Of a DNA stretch of 64,000 bases, positions 1 to 11,218 are shown one piece after another. The translations under genes were made by a program, and so were the position numbers. The notes under the pieces were generated by a model. The model was not told the DNA's origin. It did not search any database and was given only the letters and a program-made list of their open reading frames with translations. Source of the stretch: Glomus cerebriforme (Eukaryota; Glomeromycota; Glomeromycetes; Glomerales; Glomeraceae); contig QKYT01000126.1 in NCBI GenBank assembly GCA_003550305.1, forward strand, positions 144,859-208,858, read 5' to 3'. Within the stretch, counting starts at the first letter, position 1, and each line of letters begins with the position of its first letter.

Positions 1-3000
1 TAAATAAATAAAAAAAATTAAAAAAAAAAAATAAATAATAAAAAAATAATTAACGCGTCATTATATATTATGCAATTGTAATGTAACTGTTGCACGTGTT
101 ACATGATGCAGTCACACAATCGTAAATAGATTTTTAATAGTGGAGAGTTACCATTTTGGAGTTAAGAACCAATAAAAATGATCGACTCAAGTAACAAGCG
201 GGGGGAATTCAGACATCTTGAGTCAATGTGCATAGAATTATATAGTCCTTCGCTACGCTCCGGACTAACCACTACAAAATACTGAAAGGTAGTACGGGAG
301 GTTTCTTTATTATATTCTTTTTTAAAAAGTAAAGATGCTTTTAAATTTTATTTATAATTTTTTGTTTTTAATTTCATTTTACATTTATTTTTATGTGAAT
401 TCACAAGATTTATTAATAAAAATACTCGAATTTCACGATAAAAAAAAAAAATTTCATTCGAAATGTAAATCATGTATATACAGCCAATAGAATTGTAAAT
501 TTTTTTGTCATATGATATTTCGGTAAATTTAATTTAACACTGCGAAAATTTTTTAAGGCATTAGCGGCATTAAAGAAATTTTTGAACTTCTTTGAGACTA
601 TACTATGTACAGTATCTCAGTATATGCCGCATTACTTTTGGTTTCTCTCACTAGCTTCTTACGCGTTACGAATTGATCTGATGCAGTTTAAATCAACGAA
701 AAATTTTTCTTTGATCAGAAAATTTTGCCCAATTAATGCACTATTATACATGCTGCGACTGCTGCGTATAGTCATCTGACAATTTGAACATCTTATTATT
801 TTTTTGCCCAGCGTTAAGGTTTTGGTTAATTCTAGCCATAATTAACCACAAAATTAATCTGTGAAATTCCGGGCAAATTCTACATGATAATTTCAGGCAA
901 AATTATCTATAATTCTGACCAACAATTATATAAATTTTCGATCTAATTTCCCAATAATGTCATTATGTTGAAATTCAAAATTTAATATATTTATTCATTT
1001 TATATGAAATATTCTTTGCTATTATTAGCTTTTTCGGTAGTTCGGCAAAAAGTCTTTTAAAATCCATTTTACTATCGGTGATCATTACCGGTATAATTAT
1101 CCATTTATGATAAATTGTCACACCCGACAACATTTCATTTTTACAGAGTATTCTGGGGATAGATTTTTTTTTTGGAAATGAAATCCTCATTATATATCAC
1201 GCCAACGATCATCACCGGTGAATAAATAGAGTAAATAAGTAAATAGCAAAACATTTATTATAAAAACGTCCGAATTTTATAAAAATTCTAACATTATACA
1301 GTATAAATAATATATATCAATATATATTATAAATCGATTTAAAAGGCTTTTAATTTTAATTCCCTGGTTCTGATCAAATATTGAAATTTTGCTTAACTTA
1401 CCATTAGCTCTTGACCCTTGTAATTATTTCAACCCATGTTTGTAAAATAAATGTGAGGTTAAAATTATTTAAATTATTTTTTTTTTTTTTAATTAAGGGA
1501 TGTTGTATAATTATTAATTATTAATAATCCAACGCGTTTCTCTTTGTTTTAATAAAAAACTAAATTAAAATAAAATATAAATCTAGTACATATTTCACTG
1601 AGTCAACCCTCTGTCTAATATAAATTTCAAAATTAGTGATTACTTAGAAGAGATCAATTAATTTCTAATATCACTAAAAAAATAAACACAATTGTTAAAA
1701 TTTTTTTGGGGCAAAACTTTGTTTGTATTGTTCTGCATAAAACTTTAATTTTATTTTAAATATTAATGAAAATATTTACCCTTTTCTCCCCCTTACTTTT
1801 ATCCGTTTTCGCGCTATATCGCTTCACAAAAATGTTCATTTTTGTGTTGTCTTTGTAATAAAATATTTATGTTGCGTGGGAATAGGAGGAAATAGGGATC
1901 CTTGATAAAAGATTGTTACAATCGGAATTTTCGGAATCAGACAAAAAGAAACCTTTTTCCGATCCGTTTCGCGTTAGCTTATTAAAAATTAAGAACGATC
2001 CAAACTCCGGATATCTTAATTTTATTTACCTTAATAGATTCGCAATTTTTTAAAGTACAGATTACTCATAATTTATGTAACAATTATCAATAAACTTACA
2101 TAAAACCTTATTATATAATAAACAAAGATATAATGTATTAATGAAAAATACATTTGCATGGTTGCATATTTGCATATATTGTAATTTGTAACGCGATAAA
2201 CTTTTCTAGACAAAAAAAAAAACTTTCCTGATCAAATGATCAAAATGATAAAAAAAGGAACAGTAAATTGAAATGATTAGGAGTAATGTACAATGCACAA
2301 TGCGCGATTGTCTCATTGAATTTATTCCCGATACATACATATCAATTTATATCGGCATAAACTCATTTTGAAAAAAAATGAATCTATTCCTATTATCGTT
2401 ATACATATATAATTTTTTTTTTTTTACCGATAACTTGTTCTTCATTATAGGAAAACAAGAAAGAAATCTTATTTATTTTTAAACTCGCATAATCAAATCA
2501 TTCCGTTCATTCTATTTCGTTTATTTTAGATAGGTTATATTACTAAATTAGCTGTAGATACCTAAATAATGACAATTTCTACTAATTTATAACAATGGAA
2601 GATTTAAGTTTAAAGATTTTCTTTTCAAAACCATATATATCACATTCATTCACATATTGATAATGGAGGAAGATCTATTTTCGAATATTTTGTAATCTTG
2701 ATTTGGTTATCATTACGTTTACGACGATCCATTGTTAAATCATGTGATCTTATGTGTTCAATTCCTGGGTACATTTACTTATTTACTTTAAGAATTTCCT
2801 AAAATATAAATTCTTAAATTTTTTAGTGTTTGACCCCCCCAGTAAAGTAATAAGTATCTAGTGGTTTTTGTTTTTATAATGAACTGATTTTTTTTTAATT
2901 CAGAAAAATAAATTTGAAGTAAATGAAGCATTGATTTCACAAACATACAGTAGTATACACTATACAGAAGTACCAGTAGTATATATATTAGTTAATCGGT

Positions 3001-3694
3001 AGTATCCGCCGAGTAAAACCTAATGAAATATATTATCACTTAAAATTCTTCTCGATAGTAATATCATCGCGTTAAATACGATGGTGTCAGAGCATCAGAT
3101 CAGGAATCACAGTTTTATATGTATTTCATGGTCTTAAAATGGATAAGAAATAAGCTTCTGAGTTCTGTATACTTCACGATATTAAATTATTTATTTATTT
3201 TTAAGCTGTTTCGACAGCGAACGACGGCATTCCTATAACGAATTTAACTTATGAGCTGCTCGCAACGATGAACCAATAATGATTATTCGCGTTTTTCTTA
3301 TGTAGATCATTTCTACAAAATAAAATTTTTTGACAAACCGCGTCTATAAAAACTTTACGTGAAAATGTTGTTTCTAGATTAAATTATATACTTATTACAG
3401 TAATTTGTTGAACCAATATATTTATAATTGAGAATCTTGGGAAATAGGAACTAAACGTTAAACAAGAGCATAATTATGAATAATAAGGGGAAGTTCTTAA
3501 TTTATTTTATTGGTGTCAAAAATTTTCAGATTCAAAATGTTTATTTTTTATTTTTATCCTTTTTTTTTATAAAATACAGATCAAACAATTTACAAATAAA
3601 TTAGATATCTTATATATTGATTGACTTTTACAGCAATCAATTTTTAAATTATCAAATTACAATAAAAATTACTAGTTAAAAAATTTAATAATCT
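1..3694. other. AT-rich intergenic region, no gene recognised
   Basis: This stretch is made of A/T runs and short homopolymers, with stop codons in all frames. Small open frames near 582-779 and 975-1190 have no recognisable family features, and the first lacks an ATG. The only structured element seen is a short GC-containing hairpin at 243-267. The right part, up to 3694, should include the 3-prime UTR of the minus-strand HEL2-like gene. Confidence 0.6.
243..267. repeat. Short GC-rich inverted repeat (hairpin)
   Basis: TAGTCC at 243-248 is exactly complementary to GGACTA at 262-267, with a 13-base GC-rich spacer between them. It stands out in very AT-rich sequence. No function can be assigned. 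Confidence 0.5.
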
Positions 3695-6600
3695 TCAATA
3701 TATATTCTTTTGACCAACATGAAATAAAACAGTTTTGGCTTTTTGTTTCTTTTGTTTCTTCTTCTTACCTCCTTCTTTTGTACTTTCACTAAATGAAGAA
3801 TCATCTTCACTATCATTTTCATTCTTACTATTATCAGATACTGTAAATGCACCTCCTTGTCCCCATGCACTTTTTTCTGGTACATTATTATTGTATCTTT
3901 GTTGTGAATGAGACGATTTTGGTGTTAAAGGTAATCCAGGAAACTCTTCGTTTTCAGCTTTAGTAGGTCTACCTTTAACAAAAGTAGTTGTAAATGATGA
4001 AATATTTGTTGCTGCTGGAGAATTATTTACGCTTGATGAAGTAGATTCACTACGTGGAGGGGATTGAACAAATTTTGGAACGGATCCTCTCCAAACATCA
4101 TTACTAGAATTATTAACAGCACTTGAAAGTGAAGGAAATGCCGAATTATTTTTTTCCTTGATCTTTGATTCAGCAATAGCAGCAATTTTATCCCAAACAC
4201 GAGGACCACTACTTGCTTTCGTACCACCACCAGATCGATTAGTTGAAGATTTAATAACTAATACACGAGGCGATGGTTTAGGAGATTTAGGCGATGTAAT
4301 ATTTGGTTTTGAATTATTAGTCATGCTAGATATAGGTGAATATGGCGGTTCTAAAGCAGGAAAATCATCGGTTTGCTGTAAATAGAATTATAATAAAGAA
4401 GGTTTCAAATGTTATTGTGTTACATGAAAAATTAAATAACATTAAAAATTGTATGATTCGTAAATGTTTACCTTAGCTTTATGATCATGCCACGCTCTCA
4501 ACAAATCGGTTTTCTTTTTCTCGCCTTCCAATATCTCTACTAAACCAGACACAACTTTCCCAATATCTTTTTTTTTATTAAACAAAAGCGACAATTCTTC
4601 TATATACGAAGATGCGTCAAGAATTGAATTATTGTATGCTGTAGTAAATGACTTAAAATCTTCCATTTTGGCAGGATTATTGGATAAAAATGTGCTAATA
4701 CGTTGATGGAATTGCGAATTACGACTGAAACTTAATTAAATACAATCAATTAGAAACTTGTATACAAAGGTATTATTACTCATACTAACTAGAATTTTAA
4801 TAAATGAGAATAGAAAGAAAAAACCAACAAAAATACCTTGAATTTTCTGAATCGAAAGGATTAGATAAAGCTTTCTCCCTATAGTTTAAGGAACTACTAC
4901 TACCACTACTTGATGCAGAAGTTGATTGATTTGCAGACGGCAAAGGAGGAAAGGCTGGAGTTTTCCCTTTATTTGCAGACCCATACATTGTTTGTTGGTG
5001 AGAATTAAAATTAAGAGGAGTTTCACTCCGGCTGCTACTTGCAACTGATTGTATAGGTTTATCGGCAGGTTTGGGTTTATCAACGGGTTTATGTTTATCA
5101 ACAGGTTTAGATTTTTTTTGCTTTACTCTTTCACTGTAATTTTTAATTGTACCTGAATTATTACTTGTGTTAACCCTCATTGCATCACTCAATGTGGGAA
5201 AATCTTCTGCCCGTATGCGGGGTGATGTGTGAGCCACATTACGTAATTCCACCTCGTTTTCTGGTGATTCATCCGCTGATCCGATCGCTTCTTCGGGAGA
5301 TAAAACACCGAAACCTGGAGGCGGTCTTACTGTTCTAGCGTTAAACGTCGTACCGTTGACAGCAGAAGGAGTGGAATCTATATTAAGATTCCGAGTTTGA
5401 CGTGTAACTTCTTCAATCACCATAACACCGTCATCACCGTCTGTCCGTCTCTCAGGCTACAAAATTAAAAATTATTTAAAAAATTATTTTTTTTTATACA
5501 ACGTATATGTAAACATATTAAAAAGTCATTAGTTCAACTTAAAACAATTACAATCTTTAATTGTACTTTTGTATGTACAGAAAAAGATTAGAAATTGTTA
5601 AAATAGCTTGTTTGTAATTCCCACCTGTCTTTCACGACTTCTCCGACGTCCTCCTCGCATATGTGAATCTGCGTAGCTATTGGTATAAAGAGTTCCGATC
5701 CTTCTTGCCTCGTGTTTAGCTCTTTGTCCACTTAGATTAGTTCCATGAACACTGACCTATATATAAAATCATAATAAATTAGAGTTTAATTAAAATAATA
5801 ATTTCTAAAAAAAAAAGACTTACTTCATGAGCTTTTAAGTCAATATCTGTTTCAAATACAACGAATTTTTTCTCTAAACACTCTTGATCTTGACAAAGAT
5901 AATGTTCTTTTCTGAAATGTTGTTCCTGAATATTAAAAAAGAAATCAAATATAAGGTAAACAATGATTTAATATAGCAATTTAGCATATAATACATACCA
6001 ATGAATTATAGTCACAATAATAATGATGCCTTATACCAGCTCTCATACAAATAAAGCATTGCTCATGCTTATCACGGCAATGTTCAAAGAGCTCATCATC
6101 ACCATAAAAGGTTCTTCTACAAAATTGACAGTAAGGGTGCCCCTTGAACCCTGTTTCTTCATCACCATCAAGATAATGTTTATCAAGATCATCTTGGGTG
6201 AAAAGAGATTGTTCATGTGAAAAGATTTTTTTATGTCGAATACAGACATCACTAAATTTATAGCAATTCAAAATGGATTACGTTAATAAATAATTCAACT
6301 TATAACACTAAATCGTAAAAATATTAACTTACCATATCATTAAGTGATGTACTTTTCTAATATGTCGCTTTAATTCTGACCATCCTTCACAAGACACGTC
6401 ACAGTTCGTACCTGGACAATTATATTTCAATAGTAGCTTTATATCATCAAACATTTCTTGATCCTCACAATAAGCATTCAAATTTTCGTCAAAATAAGGA
6501 ATATCAGATTCCTCGAATTTTTGGAATTCTTTATCATGTTTACGGGTAAAGATAACTTTAATTTGTTCCGTCTAAATATTATTCAGATCAAATTTAAAAT

Positions 6601-7048
6601 TCTGATTAATAAAGTGAAAATTGACTATAAATAATCAAAATTTATCATTACCTACCTTACAGTAAGCGCAATTCTTATTTTCATATAAAGCTCTCAATCT
6701 TAAAGAACACAAATGACATAATCTATGGTTACATTCCGAAACAGCAAAATATTGGACGGGTCCGGCGCAAATAAAACAAATGGATTCATTCTGAGATTGC
6801 GTCCCGTTCAAGTCGTTCAAGTCGTTCAAGTTAGTGGAAGTACGACTAGTAACTGCTAAGTCTCTTGGGGTTTGACTACCACTTGCAGGTGGTTCTCGAG
6901 GATTTGAATATCTTCTATGAGGACGATAGGGACGTCCACCTCGTTGTCTACGATCATTATTATAGTGGCGATTTCCTCTGTTAGATTGTTCAGGACTGTT
7001 ACTTGAAGAAGTTTGTAGATCAGTTGAGTTTGTTGTATTAGTAGACAT
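3695..7048 (-). CDS. HEL2: E3 ubiquitin ligase of the Hel2/ZNF598 family (ribosome quality control)
   Basis: Eight exons join in frame to about 890 aa: 7048-6656, 6571-6333, 6251-5999, 5925-5824, 5756-5625, 5456-4837, 4724-4472, 4375-3695. The N-terminus is rich in Asn, Ser and Arg. A RING finger follows at about residues 97-130 (CFICAGPVQYF, CNHRLCHLC, CAYCK). After it come several C2H2-like fingers (CPGTNC, CQFCRRTF, CFICMRAGIRHHYYC, HFRKEHYLCQDQEC), which is the Hel2/ZNF598 arrangement. The C-terminal half is low complexity with Pro-rich patches, and carries the conserved C-terminal block (FHQRISTFL, LLRAWHDHKAK). Family role: senses collided ribosomes and ubiquitinates small-subunit proteins such as uS10 in the cytosol. 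All introns have GT-AG ends. The last exon is Lys-rich near its end. It is divergent from the ChaC gene. Confidence 0.9.
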
Positions 7049-7209
7049 TGGAATTATGAAGTTTTTGAAATTGGAAGAAAATATTTAATTATAATGTAAC
7101 AAAATTCGATTCGGATAAATTCCCTTAAACTAAATTTGATTGTAGATGATGTACCAATAAATCACATGCAAGGTATAAAAATTAAGATTGATTTTCTCTA
7201 GAAAAACAA
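7049..7209. promoter_or_regulatory. Shared divergent promoter HEL2 / ChaC
   Basis: Only 161 bases separate the ATG of the HEL2-like gene (minus) from the first ATG of the ChaC gene (plus). Both promoters and 5-prime leaders must lie here or overlap. No specific transcription-factor site could be identified by eye. Confidence 0.5.
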
Positions 7210-8292
7210 ATGATTCCTAAGGAAGTTTTATCTATAGAAAACAGCATTCCAGAAGAAATTGGTAAAATGGAATGCTGGATATTCGGTTATGGTTCTCTAA
7301 TTTGGAAACCGCCACCAATATATGAGGAGAAGTTAGTGCTATTACTATTGTATTTCAAATTATCGATTCACGAGAATGCGCGCAAAACTAAAGTTATATA
7401 CTCAGAATACCAGGTTTTATTAAAGGACATGTTCGAAGATTTTGGCAGGCATGTGTTAATTCTTGAAGGTTATTTAAATTATTTTTCCGAATATTCTTAT
7501 GCTTTGTGCAATATTATCTTTCTTCAGCGAAGCACAGATCATCGAGGGACTGTTGAAAACCCCGGTCGCGTTGTTACATTGATCCCTATTGAGGAATGGA
7601 AATTACTTGATGATTATGTAGGTTAATAAACTTTAGTCAAATGTGAAAAATATATATTAAATTTATTCGAATTCTCTAGCACGTTCATAAAGATAATGAT
7701 GTTACTTGGGGTGTCGCATACAAAATCAACAAGAAAAATATTAAGGAAGTAATGGAATATTTGGATTATCGAGAGAAGGTTTGTGTTTTGGAGGTATGCA
7801 AAATTTTTGCAGATGATTATTAAATTTATGTATTTTATAGAATGGATATACCATACATTATTTGGATGTGTACCAGTTAGAAAAAGAAGAACCTGTTGTA
7901 AAAAATGTAAATGTCAATGACCTTTATCAGTATCTTTAAATTGATATAAGATACGGACTAAATCCTTTTTTTTTAAAACCTTTTCTCCTATTAGGCAATA
8001 GTATATATTGCTACAACCAAAAATGAAGAGTATGTTGGACCAGCTTCTTTAGATTTATTGGCCCGGAAAATATATGAATGTGTTGGTAAGTACTACTTAT
8101 AAATGTTTCTTTATTAACTAATTATAATATTGAAAAAAAAAATTTTCATTAGGTCCAAGTGGACCTAACAGAGAGTATTTGCTTAATCTTGCATCTGCAC
8201 TTAGAAATATAGCACCAGATGCGCATGATGATCATTTATTTGATCTCGAAGAAAGAATATTAAATTTGATCAAAGAAGCAGATTATACGTAA
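7210..8292 (+). CDS. GCG1: Gamma-glutamylcyclotransferase, ChaC family
   Basis: Seven exons (7210-7331, 7406-7448, 7528-7617, 7680-7778, 7841-7906, 7995-8085, 8153-8292) join in frame to 216 aa. The glycine-rich motif FGYGSLIWKP is at about residues 25-34, followed by the family signature split over exons 1-3 (YEEKIPGFIKGHVRRFWQ, then STDHRG and PGRVVTL). YLDYREKNGY carries the expected catalytic Glu, and GPSGPNREYLLNL is the conserved C-terminal motif. The enzyme degrades glutathione to 5-oxoproline and Cys-Gly in the cytosol. Length fits the family. A second in-frame ATG at 7267, just before the first motif, is an alternative start. Intron 2 appears to begin with GC instead of GT (7449-7450), because only that junction keeps the conserved WQ-STDHRG segment in frame. 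Confidence 0.9.
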
Positions 8293-8807
8293 AACAAAAA
8301 TATAAATTAAGAGAAGAATAAAAAAAATCAATTTATTATAAAGACTTTTTATTTAAAAGTTTGTTTTAAACTTAACTATTTACAAATTATCATTTATGAA
8401 ATTTGCAGCAATCCGTAGTTAAATATACTAATCCACTTATTTGTATTTTATAAAAAATTTTTTTGAATTTTTTTAATTAATAAAATATAACAAATAAAGT
8501 TCAATTCTGCGTTGTTGCAGTTTTTTAATATACATTGTAAGAAAATCAAGTGAATATAATGAATGAGCTTATAACAATAATTATAAATCTACAAAGTAAA
8601 AAAATTATCCAAACTTATATTATATTGAAATCTATAATTTTGTTATTTATATTAAAACAAAAGAAAAAAAAAATTAAGAACTTGGAAGAGTCGGTCATGA
8701 TTTTTTACCGAACTTTTCGTTATTTCGATTTTCACTGAAGATGTGTGGTTGGGAATATTTTCTGTATATGTGTGTGATTTAAAAAAAGAAAAGTATTATT
8801 TTTCCAA
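8293..8807. other. Intergenic region between convergent genes
   Basis: A/T-rich spacer between the stop codons of the ChaC gene and the nucleotide-sugar transporter. It should hold both 3-prime UTRs. No gene or repeat was recognised. Confidence 0.6.
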
Positions 8808-9902
8808 TCAAACTTGTGGTTCGGATCCATTAACGGAAGTATAACCGTTTCCATTAACATTATTAGCAGGAGCATAATCATAACCATACCCATCATCTTT
8901 TTCCTTATTATTTGAAAGTGACTCTTGTTTTGGTGGATCAGGTTTACTATACATATATGTTGCGGTTAAAACAAGTGTGGCCCCCAACAAAAATGTTGAA
9001 GTAACAATAAATTCAAAGAGATAAACCGATGCAAGGAAACTTAGAATAATTGAAATTGATGTGGCAAATCCTTTAAGAATATTGTCTGCATATTTTACAA
9101 CCATAGCAACAATGATGCCGCCAATAGCTTGACAAGCGATTGCTGATAAAACTATATAATTGTAATTATAAAAGAACCCATTTTCCCAAACTCCCGTTCC
9201 ATCTTTCCACCAAACTCCCATAATTAAAGCTGGGAAAAGTGAAAAGAAAGAAAGTTGAACATTTCGGATCCATACAGAAGCTTTGGAACCTTTGAGAACC
9301 ATTTCGAAATATACGCCAGCGATACCAGAAATTACGCAAGCTACGGCTACAGCTCCTAAACCCACAATTTTTTCCATTGTCGCATCATCGTCTTCTTTTG
9401 ACTCTACAGAATCACCACTTGGCATTTGAACAAGTGCAACACCAAAAGTGAGTAAAACTAACGAAAACCATTTTATTCCGGTTAAAGAAGTTTTGAGCAT
9501 AATTACGGAACATAAGGCTGTTGTCAGAATTTTTAATTGGTATGTAACTTGAAAAGTAGCCGCATCCAACATGCTTACAGCAACATACTGTAAATTATTC
9601 TGGATAGTATAAAGAGCTGCCGGAATCATTAATTTCCATGAGTCGGGTGCAAAAATTTGAGAATAGAGTTCTGGAATATTAAATCGTCCCGTCTCGTGTA
9701 TTTGATTTCGTCCAGCCATATAGAGGCAAATGAGAAGCTTTGTAAGCTCCGATAAAAATACGGCAGTTGAGGTGTAGTATAAGTTTTCCTTATCAAGTCG
9801 AGAGTAACGCATTACGATTACTAACGTACTATTTTGAATACAAAGTGTGATTAAACTGACATACTTTAAAGGTATGCCGAAAATAGTTCCACCAGCTGAC
9901 AT
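8808..9902 (-). CDS. Nucleotide-sugar transporter, SLC35A type (UDP-galactose / UDP-GlcNAc)
   Basis: Single-exon gene of 364 aa. The ATG at 9902 is used because the open frame upstream of it has no ATG, and because the start MSAGGTIFGIPLKYVSLITL lines up with the usual start of family members. About ten hydrophobic segments are visible. The diagnostic C-terminal motif KYADNILKGFATSISIILS is intact, and QNSTLVIVMRYSR and LDAATFQVTYQLKI are typical of the UDP-galactose/UDP-N-acetylglucosamine transporters. It should sit in the Golgi membrane and exchange UDP-sugar for UMP. The hydrophilic tail (last ~40 residues) is rich in Asn, Gly and Tyr. It is one of the few intronless genes in this block. 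Exact substrate cannot be decided from sequence. Confidence 0.9.
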   Translation of the reverse strand: MSAGGTIFGIPLKYVSLITLCIQNSTLVIVMRYSRLDKENLYYTSTAVFLSELTKLLICLYMAGRNQIHETGRFNIPELYSQIFAPDSWKLMIPAALYTIQNNLQYVAVSMLDAATFQVTYQLKILTTALCSVIMLKTSLTGIKWFSLVLLTFGVALVQMPSGDSVESKEDDDATMEKIVGLGAVAVACVISGIAGVYFEMVLKGSKASVWIRNVQLSFFSLFPALIMGVWWKDGTGVWENGFFYNYNYIVLSAIACQAIGGIIVAMVVKYADNILKGFATSISIILSFLASVYLFEFIVTSTFLLGATLVLTATYMYSKPDPPKQESLSNNKEKDDGYGYDYAPANNVNGNGYTSVNGSEPQV

Positions 9903-11218
9903 TATTAAAGAACTTATTTTTTTAGAAAAATGTCGAGATGAACGAGAGCGTATTGTGAGCAAAGGGTTGTAGAGCGAGTAAAAAATGAACCCAGGTAACG
10001 AAGATATATTTATAATTTATAATATGATTAAAAATAAAAAAAATATATATAAATAACTAAATATAAATAATCTGCTATAAAGGAGGAGGACCTTTTTAAT
10101 ATTTTAAAAAAGGGATATTTCATGCGTCATTTAAATTATGCACTTATTTGATGCAGTGCGACTTTATTTTTCTACTATGATAAGTTATATTTGGTTGAGA
10201 TCATCATTAAAAACTCAAAACCTAGACCTTTTTTTTAGTTTTTTAATTTAAAGAATCTCATTAATCTCGTTTATGAATTATTGTCTTCCCTGTCTTCTCG
10301 GTTGAAAATAACAAAAATTATCATTACTTGAGATGTTGAACGGAAGTTTTCGGATAACTTCTGTTTGGAAACAATAGTTATCGCGTAAAATTAATATGCT
10401 TGCTTTAATTGAAAAAGTTCAATAGCCACGACAGATAAAGATCAAAATAAAAACCATCAAAACCGGTTTTCTATTTAGTTCAGTTGTACTAACTGTGTTA
10501 CATGACTATTATAACTATTCCCGTAAATAACACAACTTCACGAAATTTGATTTACGCGCGTTTCTTTCACTAATGTAACTTTATTCGTTTTGGTAATTGT
10601 TTTATTTACAATTGCATCAAGATTAACATTAGTAAATCTGACGTTTGCAAAACCAAAACCTGCAGAAAATCCGGTGGCAGAATCTGAAATTAAAATTCTA
10701 TATATAGAATATGCAGCTATGATTCGATTGTCTCAATGACAAACGGTTTCTTTTATATTTAGTAAAAATTCAAATTCGGGGATAGCATTCCGAATGGATT
10801 GATTCTGTTTGATAGGATAATTGTAATTTACCCGATGTTTGTGTTTGTGTATTTTATATAAATATAATAATGAAACACAAAAAGGGAAATGATCAATGAT
10901 CTATTGATTCTATTCGATGTCTTGGCAAAAAATTAGAGAACGCAGCAATTAAAAAGAAAAAAAAAGACAAGGTCAAAATTTTCCCGTCTTACTCGTCACT
11001 TCCATTATTTTATAACTACAAAAACGGATTTTATTTATATTTGTAGCATCCTTGGCACATTTCTTTGAAGCATGTAATTTTAATTCCTTTACTTTGCTAC
11101 TTTTGGAAGTCAGAAACGTGAACAAATTCGATTGAGCATTGCATAACTGCGGTTGTGACACCCCATGTGACCGAGTCTTAACTCTTCACACAACGGTTTT
11201 TTTTACCGTAGTATCATT
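9903..11218. other. Intergenic region upstream of two divergent genes
   Basis: About 1.3 kb between the ATG of the transporter (minus) and the ATG of the oxidoreductase (plus). It holds A/T-rich sequence and presumably both promoters. A minus-strand open frame at 10973-11161 has no ATG and no family features. Nothing else recognised. Confidence 0.55.

Noticed and set aside
582..779. 65-aa plus-strand open frame
   Set aside because: It starts at TTG rather than ATG, has no homology-like motifs and lies in gene-free A/T-rich sequence.
975..1190. 71-aa minus-strand open frame with an ATG
   Set aside because: Composition is Lys/Ile-rich as expected from A/T-rich DNA, with no domain and no supporting exon structure.
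9903..9962. N-terminal extension of the nucleotide-sugar transporter
   Set aside because: The extension needs a TTG start. The ATG at 9902 fits the family N-terminus.
10973..11161. 62-aa minus-strand open frame upstream of the oxidoreductase gene
   Set aside because: It begins with GTG, not ATG, and shows no family features.
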